From Chelydra serpentina (lineage: Eukaryota; Chordata; Testudines; Chelydridae), in the NCBI GenBank assembly GCA_037349315.1, contig JBAIAC010000035.1, forward strand, positions 12,352,501 through 12,416,500: 64,000 nt of DNA, written 5' to 3'. Made by a program: the position numbers and the translations under genes. Below, in pieces: positions 49,757 to 59,393 of this stretch. How positions within the stretch are numbered: the stretch's first letter is position 1; each line of letters starts with the position of its first letter. The notes beneath the pieces are model-generated. The model was not told the origin of the DNA and did not search any database. It was given only the letters and a program-made list of their open reading frames with translations.

Positions 49757-50689
49757 ACCTAAGTCCTCCTGACTTGCAATGGAAGTCAAGTGCCTAACTA
49801 CCCTCTATACCTTTGAAAATCTTCCCGTGACTTGCTGTATCACAATCTGCTTTCCGGAGAAGCACAACCATGCATTGCCCCATACGTGGTGCTTACAGCA
49901 CAGGCCAAATTTAGTCCTAACAGACCTTACAGGGACACTGTAAAACTGACTATACACAATGTGCCATCAATACATAAAATAAACAAACTGAAAAAAAGTA
50001 GGAGACTCTTTCCCCTCTTCCCCCAAATCTCTGTTTTCATAATCTTACTTGTTAGCTTGTCACTATAGTAGATACGAGTTTTCTGAAGAAATGTGATTTT
50101 CAAATTGACATTGTGCCCTTAGCTGAGATTCTAATTTTTGCCCACCTGGAGAGGAATGCAGGACTCCTAGACCCATAGGGAATTCCAGACTGACTGACAC
50201 AGGCCTGGGGTAAAGCAGGACTTGGATGGTGGCCATCTTAATAAAAAGTGTAAGCACTTTTGCAACCCTGCAGGGATGCTAATCTGAACCTGTTATACTG
50301 TTTGTTTCTGCGCTCAAGGGTGAATCCTGACAAACAACCAAAGGATACATAACAGATCAAATGATAGAAAATGCCTCAGCAAAATAAAGAAAGACGGTCT
50401 GAAATAAGTGTTCTAGAAACAGAAATGTAGTTAGGGCACATTAAAAATATCTTTCATAATGCTAGCCAAAGTGATCATAGCTGGAGGGCAACTTCAGCAC
50501 GATTTCTAGTGAGAACTGAATACATAATAAATCTTGCAAAACTCAAGCTAATTAGTAAGCCAAGAGGTCAGAGACTTTCCCACTCGTATTATAACAAAGA
50601 AGGGTTGGGAAAGGCTAGAGAGAGAAAGAGAAGAAAAAGCAAGGTTTAATAAAAAATCCTAGAAAAATGTCTTATCTTTTATTAAGTTT

Positions 50690-52330
50690 ATTTTTTTTAA
50701 AAAAAGCTTCATCAGAATCTGGTGGGACAAGAGGGTATAAATAAATTGCTTTTTGGCAGAGCTAAAGTCTTCTAAACTCAGGACGGCCAATCTGTATATA
50801 ACTAAAGTTCCTCTGGCATTGTTGGAGGTATTGCCAAATTAAAACCAGATAAGGCTCCTGATCAAGATGAGTTTTAGAATTGGCTTTAGTAAGACTTTGT
50901 TGAAAGGACTTGAAAAGTTTTCTGATACAATATCCTTGGCTGCACAAGCTTTAATTCCAAAGAGGACACATCAGCTTGACTGGCTGATAGCTCAGCTAAG
51001 GAGTTATTTTAAATTCTTACTAAAGACTTTTGTTAACCATATTATCTACTAGAACTGGAGTGGCTTTCTAAAGTGATGGAATAATAGGTTTGATTCTCTG
51101 GGCCCAGGCTGGGCAGACACAAAGCCACCTATTGTTGATGGATGCAGAAAAGGCCTTTGACTGGGTGGAGTGGGGCTTTTTGTTTGCAGTAGACAGTAAC
51201 CATAAAAGGGGTTTTGGCAATAACTATATCAGTTGGGTTAAATCACTGTGGATGCTCAAGCCCAAAGCCTCATAACACAAAACCTCCAAACTGTGACTCC
51301 CACAGGCTCTAAGCTTTCTTAGGCACCTCATAAATCTTTCCCTTAAGGAAGGGCATACAGAAGAATATTTCCTATCACCATCTCTATTCTAAGCAAAGGC
51401 GGGGGAGGGGGCAAGATAAAATGGCTTTCCACAACAACACCCCGTCATTTGTGTTGTTATTGATTAGTGCCTTTACAAATACTGTGAAAATCTATTGAAA
51501 ACTTTTGGGGAACTGTTTGGCTATAAAATGAGCTTTAAAAAGGTCTTTCATACTCTTCATTATCCTTACTCCAGCATTCCCTTTAAAAAAAAATCACCTG
51601 CATCCAGTCCTGAGAGGTAACCCCTCATGACTAGAAATCTGTTTCAGACTATTTCCTTTCCATTAATTTCCAAATTCAAAAAAAGTATAAGAAGCGTATT
51701 ATCGATTATGATGGGAGAGGGATGGCTATGCAGATGAATTGCTTCCTCTGGCTTCTAGGGCATCTTTGTATCATGCTACCCATTTTCATTCTTAAGTTTA
51801 TTCCAATTCCCTTCATAAATTCAACTGCCAATATTATGTATAAATAAAATAAAATTAAAAAAATCTCAAGATACATTTTAAAGCTACTGCAACAGAAGAC
51901 AGAGGGAGTCAGGGTTGATAGCGGATACTTGCCTCATCTGCTTTCAGGAAATATTAGTCTACAGCCAACCTTAGATCTTTCATATATACTGGAAACTTGA
52001 CAAATCATTATCAATCAAGCAGTTTATGCTCCAGAAAGACCCCAGGAAGAAGTATGTTTCCAGAATCGTTGCAAGTGGTCTGGTCCATACACAAGCAGGG
52101 GGACACAAAAGTAATTTATTTTGTCTCTCCCTATTTGGGAAATTGTGTTTTCCCTCAGATAAAGAGACACCTAAAAAGAGCATCTGGTGGAAAAATGTCT
52201 GCACAGATACTCCCTGCTGTTAGTAGTAGGAGGAATTTGTATGGTTTATTTTTAAGTTGGAACAATTCCCACATATTTTGTACCCCTATAACAGATGCTT
52301 TGACAAGAGCAAAATAAAGCTGACAGGCAT
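50690..52330 (+). mobile_element. Decayed L1-type LINE ORF2 relic
   Basis: In broken frames it encodes KPDKAPDQDEF (compare the SGKAPGPDGF motif of L1 reverse transcriptase). It then has LLMDAEKAFDWVEWGFLF at about 51135-51181, the conserved A-motif region with its D and the F-D core, and later KTFGELFGYKMSFKK at about 51500-51540. The frames are interrupted by stops and indels, so it is dead. Both limits are approximate. Confidence 0.7.
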
Positions 52331-52710
52331 TCATGGAACACCACCCAGGACTGGAAAATTATTCTTTAAAGCTCCTGAGGTCAAACAAGACACTGAGAGG
52401 TTCTATTGAGCTCAGGCCTGAAGGAATTCTCAAATTCAGTCTATCTCCTGTTAACTGGAAGGGATAGCTAGATGCACAAGAGAACTTGAGTGCACAGAAC
52501 TGTTCTGTGTAGCATAAGGAAGCTCAATGGCTCTGTCATACACAGAACAGAAGAGTGCATCAAAACACAGTTAAGCATTATAGGCCTATATTTCTTTACA
52601 CTAGTGGGGTGAGTCTATAATGAGGTTGAGGACCCATACCTTAAAAGGCTCAAAGTGAGCAACACACTTGAACTATATAGAAAGATGTAGCCTGCAGTTA
52701 ACCAGGAATA

Positions 52711-52919
52711 CAGGTGTGTCGCATCTTACGCGCATTTAACATGCACTAATTCAACTTTGCGCGGTCGGCAAAAAAGAAAAAAATAACAATTTTAAAACTA
52801 TATCTGTAGTGCGGGCGATTCCGCCCGCCTTTCAACTCAATGAGCGTTTGACTATATGCGGTTTTCGCTTTACGCGCTGACTGCGGAACGTAACTCCAGT
52901 GGAAAATGAGACTTGCCTG
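52711..52919 (+). mobile_element. Tigger-like MITE, 209 bp
   Basis: Starts CAGGTGTGTCGCATCTTACG and ends AAATGAGACTTGCCTG, flanked by TA (52709-52710 and 52920-52921). The GTGCGGGCGATTCCGCCCGC segment is a central hairpin. The ends are only partly inverted, consistent with age. Confidence 0.75.
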
Positions 52920-53352
52920 TATCCCATTAACTTCTGAGTTTTTGACTTGTAATAAAAGGAATATTTCATTTGCAGAAAAAGTAAAAATAAACTGAATGAT
53001 GAGGAAGCTGGTAACATACAATTAACATACAAACTGTAGTGCACTATTAGAAATCCCCAAAAAAATGCATATTTACCCACCTTCTGACCCTGCCTCCAGC
53101 ATTCAGTAATATAAACAGTGCAATTCAGGATTTATTGTGAAGACAGTTTAGCAAGATGAACAACAGATGCTGCTTAGTTTACTAAGATTTTATTTTTTTT
53201 ATTTTGTTTTGCTTTATTTTTAATACATAGGTTGGTTAGATAATTCATATTGCATAGGGTTAATCTTATATATATTATAAGATTACACAAACACCCTTGA
53301 TTTAAAATCTAGATGGACTCCAAAAATGTGTCAGACTTGTTTCTAATAACAG

Positions 53353-54300
53353 GAACACAGAAATATAGGAATTGCCAAATTACCAGACTGGATCAGACCA
53401 GCAGTCAGCCTAGTTAGTCCAGTATTCTGTCATCAAACAGTGACCAGTACTGTTTCACTGTTCTTCAGAACAAGGTTCAAGAAACCCTGCAGTAGTTAGG
53501 TATGGTGTAAGGTGCCCCAGGGAAAGTTTACTCCTATTCCCCAATAGCAGAGGTTAGCTTATGCCCTATAGGATGTTAAGGGTTTATATCCCTTCCAAAA
53601 TTATTAGGGGTATTTCTTTTAACGTATAATTACTATTATAACTTGGATATTCTTGCTATCCATAAATGTCTAATCCTTTTTGGACTCCTTCTCAGCTTCT
53701 GGCCTCAGTGAGATCACAGTGAGTTCCACACACTAATTTTGCATTGTGTGAAAATAGAATTCCTTTTATAAGATTGAATTTGCCTTTTGATTTCATTTAA
53801 TATACATTTAATAATTTCATTTAACAGAAGTTCCCAATCTACCTTCTCTGTACCATTCATTGTTTACACATTTATCAGGTCACCTCTCATTCATCTCAGC
53901 TAGGATTTTCAAAGGAGCCTTCGGAAGTTAAGACACTGAAATCACACTGAAGTTCAGTGGGAGTTGGGCACCTAACTCCTGGGGCTCTTCTGAAAATCCT
54001 AGCACATCTCTCTGGTAAACATGCCAGTCTTTTCAATATCTTTACATATGAGAGCTTATCCATGGCCTGGGATCAATCTCAGCACCCATGCCTGAACTCC
54101 ATTTCTGCTTTATCCTTTTTGAGATGAGGCGATCTGATCTGCACATTGTATTCCAGATGAGGGCACACCATTGATTTATACACTGGCATTACTTTACTTT
54201 CCATTTAGTCTCCATTCCATATGTATCCTAACATTTTGCTTGCTTTTTAAACCTTATGGCTGCACAGTGAGGTCTTCCCTGAGCTGGCTGCAGTAATGTT
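53353..54300 (-). mobile_element. CR1 LINE 3' end, interrupted
   Basis: Starts with ACCAGACTGGATCAGACCAG and continues through ATCCTTTTTGGACTCCTTCT, GAGTTCCACACACTAATTTT, TCAGGTCACCTCTCATTCAT and CACATTGTATTCCAGATGAG in CR1 order on the minus strand. A 103-bp palindromic relic is inserted at 53900-54002. Confidence 0.88.
53900..54002. repeat. Palindromic relic inside CR1
   Basis: Ends CTAGGATTTTCAAAGGAGCC and GGGGCTCTTCTGAAAATCCT are inverted. The centre holds ACACTGAAGTTCAGTGGGAG. It interrupts the CR1 copy, so it moved after that copy was fixed, which shows that this palindrome class was mobile. Confidence 0.75.
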
Positions 54301-54509
54301 CTGCTCTTTTTCCTGTTAATACAGAATGCACTTGGGTATATAACTAGATGAAATTACTTCATGAATTATAAAAAAAAAAATCTTTGGTATAAAGCTTGGC
54401 TAAAATATGGGTGTTTAAATACATATTAGATCAAAATGTGATAGTGTGCATACTTTATACAAGCGACAAAGGGTCCTGTGGCACCTTATAGACTAACAGA
54501 GGTATTGGA

Positions 54510-54549
54510 GCATAAGCTTTCGTGGGTGAATACCCACTTCTTCAGATGC
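54510..54549 (-). ncRNA. Hammerhead-ribozyme-like motif, left arm
   Basis: On the minus strand: GCAU, core CUGAAGA (fits CUGANGA), an extra A, stem II GUGGGUA/UACCCAC-like arms, GAAA, then GCUU|AUGC. AUGC can pair with the first GCAU as stem I, and stem III is reduced to AGCU, as in the minimal hammerheads described in Penelope-like elements, which act as dimers. The extra A before stem II departs from the canonical core, so activity is uncertain. Confidence 0.5.
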
Positions 54550-54799
54550 AAGCAGCTGTCCTGCTTCCCTCCAGCTGGGAAGCTCTTGCACTTTCTGTGG
54601 GGCAAGTGCATGGGGGCTGGCCTCTACTGCTCAGCTCACCCCTCTGCAGCATCAGCTCTTCCCATCATGACCAACCCCCAGCCCTGGCAAGAAGGGGAAG
54701 CTGGGGGCCTGAGTGCATGTCCTTTTGCTGTGGCCAGGCCCTTACCCCCACTGTCTGGCCTGGCCCAGCCATGCCCCTGCCTTCTTCTTTCCACTGCTT

Positions 54800-54839
54800 G
54801 CATCCGAAGAAGTGGGTATTCACCCACGAAAGCTTATGC
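54800..54839 (+). ncRNA. Hammerhead-ribozyme-like motif, right arm (core mutated)
   Basis: Same layout as the left arm but on the plus strand, with CCGAAGA in place of CUGANGA. The U4 to C change hits an invariant core base, so this copy is expected to be inactive. Confidence 0.45.
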
Positions 54840-56011
54840 TCCAATACCTCTGTTAGTCTATAAGGTGCCACAGGACCCTTTGTCGCTTCTACAAATCCAG
54901 ACTAACACGGCTACCCCTCTGATACTTGATACTTTATACAAGTTAACTGAGTTGTGTTAAGGGCACTTAAGTGTAGTTGTGAACTAGCAGGCAAAGCAGC
55001 TACTTCTCTAAGGAGAAACCTTGCGATATTGCAGTAAAGAGGAAGACATCAGAGTCTTCTTCACAGCTTCTGCTAAAGATTTTACTCCTCCATTACGTGC
55101 AGAACTGGGTCCTCAGATTGAATCCATATTGTACAAACACTGCAAATAGTACTCACACAAGTAATCAATGTACGAACATTAGCTGCATTCCACATCACTA
55201 CTCTAATTGATTTCAAAAAGCCTACTTGTGTAAATAACATTGCACATGTGTGGGAATGTTTGAAGGATTGGGCCCTGATCTACTAATTTAGGGAGTGCCA
55301 CATTATCAATCACAAAACTCTGAAACTGCTAATTTAATCAGCACTCATTCCTGAAGCATTTCCCATAGTCTGATTTGATTCTGCCTTGCAAGACCCATGG
55401 TAAATAAATTTTGGGGGGGAGAACAAGCAAGTAAAATATTGCTTTCATTAAAATATTGTAAGTTCAGTAGAATTTGTGCCTCTGCTGGTAAATTTCATAA
55501 GAATTTTGCAAGCATGAGTCAAATGCAAAATGTATTCATAGTCAGGGAACAATGAGTAACTTGCACCAAGTTACCTTGATGTTGCTCACATGTCAGTTAC
55601 TCAGTTCCATACCCTTGCATGACAAATTGCTCTTAAATGTTCTATTTAACAGTTGGCTGCAGATTTGTTTTTAAATGCCCCCAGAGCAATAACTGTTGCC
55701 TCAAAGAAGGCGGCAAGTCCAGTCCACACAGATCAAGACTTTTTTTTTTCCCCTTTAAATACGTGACCCAATTTTTCAAAAATGAAACTGATGGGTGCTT
55801 TGAAAAACTGGGCCACCCACTTAGGAACCTCAATAAGGATTTAGGGCTCTGATCCTGTTCCCACTGAGATCAACGGCAATGGTATCCTTGAGTTCAGTGA
55901 TGCATGATAATGCCTTATGTGCCTAACTTAAGCACCGGTTCTTTAAAGACTCATTCTTCCAAAGTTTCACAAACAAGTTCATCATCATATGCCCCTCAGA
56001 TAAGAATTATC

Positions 56012-56145
56012 CCCATTTTACAGATAGGGAAACCGAGGCAGAGGGAAATTAAGCGACTTGCATAAAGGAAGTCTGTGGCAAAATAATAATAATATTCAGG
56101 TATTATAAAGAGAAGCCAGTGTTTTAACCACAAGACCATGCCCCC
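56012..56145 (-). repeat. MIR fragment
   Basis: CCCATTTTACAGATAGGGAA, then AACCGAGGCAGAGGG and AAGCGACTTGCATAAAGG, ending with TTTTAACCACAAGACCATGC, matches MIR on the minus strand. A short AAT repeat interrupts the middle. Confidence 0.75.
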
Positions 56146-57071
56146 TTCTTTTGAATTTCATATCAACACACAACAAACATTTGGAAGGTGCACTGGAGCT
56201 TACCAGCTACTAGTGGGCTGGCCCAGATCATATGAGAAGTTTGGTTTTCTTTCATGAAATGGGAGTCTGATTCTGCACTCATGCAATATTTGGAACTCAG
56301 GTAGGGCCTTATTTAAAGTAAAATACCCGTTTCCTACCCTTATGGCTTTAAAGGAATTCTGTGCACAGGCCAAGGGTTGAATGTACTTTCTCTTTCCTTT
56401 ATAAGAATACAACTATTGTGCTGTTTATTGACTTTAGCATGGTACTTTACATACGCCTGTTATTCAGAGTTTTATCATTGGAAAATTCAGTTTAGCAAAA
56501 TATAATATTAACCGAAGGTTAGGAAGACACCTTTTTATTAACATTCCATATAGTATGTGTCTCCATGTTACTATATCTTAGAAATAAAACTTAAAAACCT
56601 GAATATGACCACTAATAGATTCAGCATGTAAAAGTATCTTAATTGTACTACAGGGGAAAAAAAGGTAATTTGAAAAATACACATCCAGTTCTGGCACACA
56701 GTGTTCTGTGTTAAAAGGAGAAAAAAGATGTCAGAGGAGGATGTACTAATTTTTTCTTCCTTACAACAAACAATCCTCAGATTATCCCCAAGTGTATGGA
56801 ACGCAGCTATTGAGTTATACACCAAACCCTCAGTAGAAGTTTATCATTAAGAAGTGTCTTAGCAGTGTGAGATATAATTGGCTAAAACAATCCTTGAGCC
56901 CTTTCCCAGTTATGAGCTGGGTGCAAGCTACTAAAGTGATCTAGAAAACACACACACACACACATTTGTTAAAGAGGAATTTTGGACCATACAATATGTC
57001 CGTAAAAAACCATTCAGCAGGAAAATGAAATGAAGGTGTTTTGGCAGCTATAAACAAACTTCGTTAAAGGT

Positions 57072-57285
57072 TTCAGTGTAGTAGCCGTGTTAGTCTGTGT
57101 CAGCAAAAAGAAAATAAGAAAAATACTTGTGGCACCTTAGAGACTAACACATTTATTTCAGCATAAGCTTTCGTGGGTTAAGAACCCTGATGCGTCTGAT
57201 GAAGTGGGTTCTTAACCCACGAAAGCTTATGCTGAAATAAATGTGTTAGTCTCTAAGGTGCCACACGTATTTTTCTTATTTTCTT
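57072..57285. mobile_element. Penelope-like element insertion, near-perfect palindrome
   Basis: A 214-bp insertion with a perfect 12-bp target duplication TTCGTTAAAGGT (57060-57071 and 57286-57297). It starts TTCAGTGTAGTAGCCGTGTT (compare AACACGGCTAC at the end of the 54464 element). It then forms inverted arms of about 80 bp (57109-57189 and 57207-57286), which share ACTAACACATTTATTTCAGC and its complement with one mismatch. The loop is under 20 bases. It is of the same class as the 54464 insertion but a different subfamily. Confidence 0.8.
57192..57232 (+). ncRNA. Hammerhead-ribozyme-like motif with intact CUGAUGA
   Basis: GCGU (57192-57195), CUGAUGA (57196-57202), an extra A, stem II GUGGGUU/AACCCAC (57204-57210 and 57214-57220, loop CUU), GAAA (57221-57224), GCUU then AUGC (57229-57232). 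Stem I pairs GCGU with AUGC using one G-U. The expected cut lies after CUU at 57228. The best-preserved core of the three; the opposite arm lacks the CUGAUGA box. Confidence 0.55.
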
Positions 57286-59045
57286 TTCGTTAAAGGTGTA
57301 TTCCAACATTTACAACACTGGATTCTGGGTTATTTCCAAAATTTCTCACTGACTTCCTAAGAACATGGAAGATTAATCAGTATGCTGTGAAAATGGCTAT
57401 GTTGAGAGAATAGTGGGTGTGTTTACGCAATGACATGGTCTCAGCAACCAAAGAAACGTGGTACTGTGATCAATAGATAGATATACCATTCTAGAGGGCA
57501 GCCCTAGGGCTACACATTTGGTGTTACAACACGTGATGAAACTCAAAAAGATATTCAAAATATTAAATGAAGAGGTTCCAAGTAGTCAATTTAAAATATC
57601 AATATTTTCAGATTATACTATTCATGCCAATAAATGCAAAGAAAGTATCATTTACATTTAGTTACAAAATCATGATTGTGTTTTAAATTAATAGTTTGCA
57701 ACTAGACCAGATTTTTGCAACTTCAGCTGTGATTAGCATTACAGAAATCTACTAAGTAGGTACTATTCTGTGCATCTATTATTATTATTTTATAGACACC
57801 TAAAATATCTTTTTCTATGTCAACCTTTTAACTTCTTTTTAAAAACTGTCTAGGTCACAATATGGGAAAACTGCCAAAAGTGTAGTTCTGGTCCCTGATT
57901 TTTAACTTTTCACTGGAGTCATCATAAAGAACTGCAAACTCAAGTCCTTATACCAGACAAGAGTCCGTGGACCTCTAGGGATCTGCTTTCTCCAGACAAC
58001 AACAACAAAAACCCCCATAGACTGTTAGGATTTCAGAAATACAGGGAACTACACATACAGCCAGGTCAAACTGAAACATTTAATTGCAAGAGGTGAAGAG
58101 GGAGGAACATTCTTGGGGGGGCAAGCGTTTTTTCTTTAAGTGTTGTGTTTGGCACCCTTTGATGGATTCGGTTTTGTTGTGGTTAGATCATGACAGATTT
58201 CAGGAGTAACCCTACACTTCTGTTGGCAGCCACGCATTTCGCATTTGCTCTTCCCTCTTAACTCTTTTTTTAAGGTCGCTCTTGCCAGATAGCAACCGCC
58301 TCCCAACTTCAAGAAAGCCAAAAGAATGGCGTCTTCTTTTTGTTTTAAGGGGCTTGTTACATCTGCAGCATCAAAAGTAAGTCTAAAGCATCAAAGGCCA
58401 AAAAATGGGGATTTGCGGAAAGGGAAGGGAGAAGAGATCCCAACCCACGCTGAAAGGAAGAGTCGCATCCTGATCAGAGAAAGCAGCCCGTCTCGGAGGG
58501 CGCTAGCCAAGGGGCTACTTCTGCTTTGCAACTTTTCACCAACAGGATGGCGATGAAAATCAGATTCATCGCAGAGCCAAGGGCAGCCTCGGAGGGCTGG
58601 TATCCCCAAGGGGCGCCGCAGGAGGCGAACTGCCCGAGGGCACCTTTACGGGGAAAGCTCTCCGGAGAAACAATGTTGCACGCGTCCCAGGGCATTGCTA
58701 AACGCACATCCAGGGGTTTCCGTCTCGCCCATTGTGTGGCCGGAGGAACCCAGGCCGAGAACCCTCTCCCACCCGCGGGGCTCGCCTGGGAAAGGGGGCG
58801 GGGAGGAAGAGAAAGGAGACATGCAAACGAGATGTGGGTCAAACGGGGGAGGGGGACTGCAGGGGGCCCAGGAGCCAACTCAGCAGCGTATCCGAGCGCG
58901 CACCATCAGAAAGGGAAAGAGACCCCCCCCCCGACCCCCTCCTCTTGGCGGGGGCGGGGGTGCAAAGAGGCTAGAAAGTAACACACCGGCCCAAGTTGGG
59001 GAGCAGGGGCGAGACAGAGGAAAGCCCCCCCCGCCGCCGCCTTAC

Positions 59046-59134
59046 CTGAAGACACACTCCTCCCTGGAGTCCCGGGCAGGGGAAATCAGCCCGTACTTCT
59101 TGTTGAACAGCTTCTGAAACAAGGTGGGTGGCAT
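59046..59134 (-). CDS. FNIP1: FNIP1 coding exon 1
   Basis: First coding exon of folliculin-interacting protein 1, read on the minus strand. It encodes residues 1-29, starting MPPTLFQKLFNKKYG and ending EECVF, plus two bases (AG) of Ser30. The MxPTLFQKLF start is the characteristic FNIP1 N-terminus as I know the family. The ATG at 59134-59132 has A at -3. The reading frame stays open just upstream, so the start rests on homology and Kozak context rather than on an upstream stop. A donor GTAAG follows directly at 59045-59041. The exon lies in a CpG island, as expected for a broadly expressed gene. The phase 2 end joins exactly to exon 2 (AG|T gives Ser, then Trp). It is about one residue shorter than the mammalian segment as I remember it. 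The 5' UTR lies at higher coordinates; its start cannot be set from sequence alone. Confidence 0.92.
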
Positions 59135-59387
59135 TTTGGGGGTGCGCTGCTCCCCGCTGCCCCCCCAGCCTCCTTCTCTCTCCCTCCACCCAGCGGAGGC
59201 GCCGGGGCTGGAGCAGCAAACTCCTCCGGCAGGCAGCTAGTTCCGCGAACGCGACTCCATTCGGTGTCACAGTCATATGACAAAAATTAGTCACTTGGAG
59301 CTGCCAGAAGAGGAGGATCGCAGGGAGGCGGGCCCGGGAGGGGTTTCTCCGGGGCCGGGCACAGCTGAGTGGCTGAGGCCCCAGCAC

Positions 59388-59393
59388 CACGTG
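59388..59393. promoter_or_regulatory. Palindromic E-box CACGTG upstream of FNIP1
   Basis: A perfect CACGTG lies about 254 bp upstream of the FNIP1 start codon, inside the CpG island. E-boxes of this class are bound by USF, MYC/MAX and the MiT/TFE factors (TFEB, TFE3). The full CLEAR consensus GTCACGTGAC is only partly met, because the flanks here are AGCAC and CTCC. Function is inferred, not shown. Confidence 0.4.

Larger units (their letters stand above)
54464..54928. mobile_element. Penelope-like element insertion, inverted arms
   Basis: A 465-bp insertion flanked by a perfect 14-bp target duplication ATACTTTATACAAG (54450-54463 and 54929-54942). Two 95-bp arms (54461-54555 and 54794-54888) are inverted copies with one mismatch, separated by a GC-rich spacer of about 240 bp. 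The arms carry AAGGTGCCACAGG, AGACTAACAGAGG and the CACCCACGAAAGCTTATGC block known from terminal repeats of vertebrate Penelope-like retroelements. The right side ends CAGACTAACACGGCTACCCC. No reverse transcriptase or GIY-YIG part is present. Confidence 0.8.
16542..59045 (-). other. FNIP1: FNIP1 intron 1 (42.5 kb)
   Basis: A very long first intron, bounded by the exon 1 donor GTAAG and the exon 2 acceptor. It holds most of the mobile DNA listed separately. Long parts with nothing I can name are 18255-19246, 20717-22710, 23346-24993, 25020-27162, 28238-31174, 32752-33227, 36088-36478, 36563-37600, 38147-39554, 40019-41420, 44276-45534, 45795-48859, 52331-52708, 54943-56011, 56146-57059 and 57298-58559. 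These are AT-rich, with scattered ancient-repeat fragments and no spliced coding signal seen. An internal enhancer or an alternative first exon could lie here but cannot be shown from one sequence. Confidence 0.92.

Noticed and set aside
54478..54960. A 160-residue frame on the plus strand and a repeated N-terminal peptide on the other strand
   Set aside because: The repeated peptide simply reflects the inverted arms of the Penelope-like insertion read from each side.
58526..59117. Open frames of 140-151 residues on the plus strand in the CpG island
   Set aside because: Low-complexity Gly/Pro/Arg-rich translations with no family signature; GC-driven frames opposite and next to exon 1.
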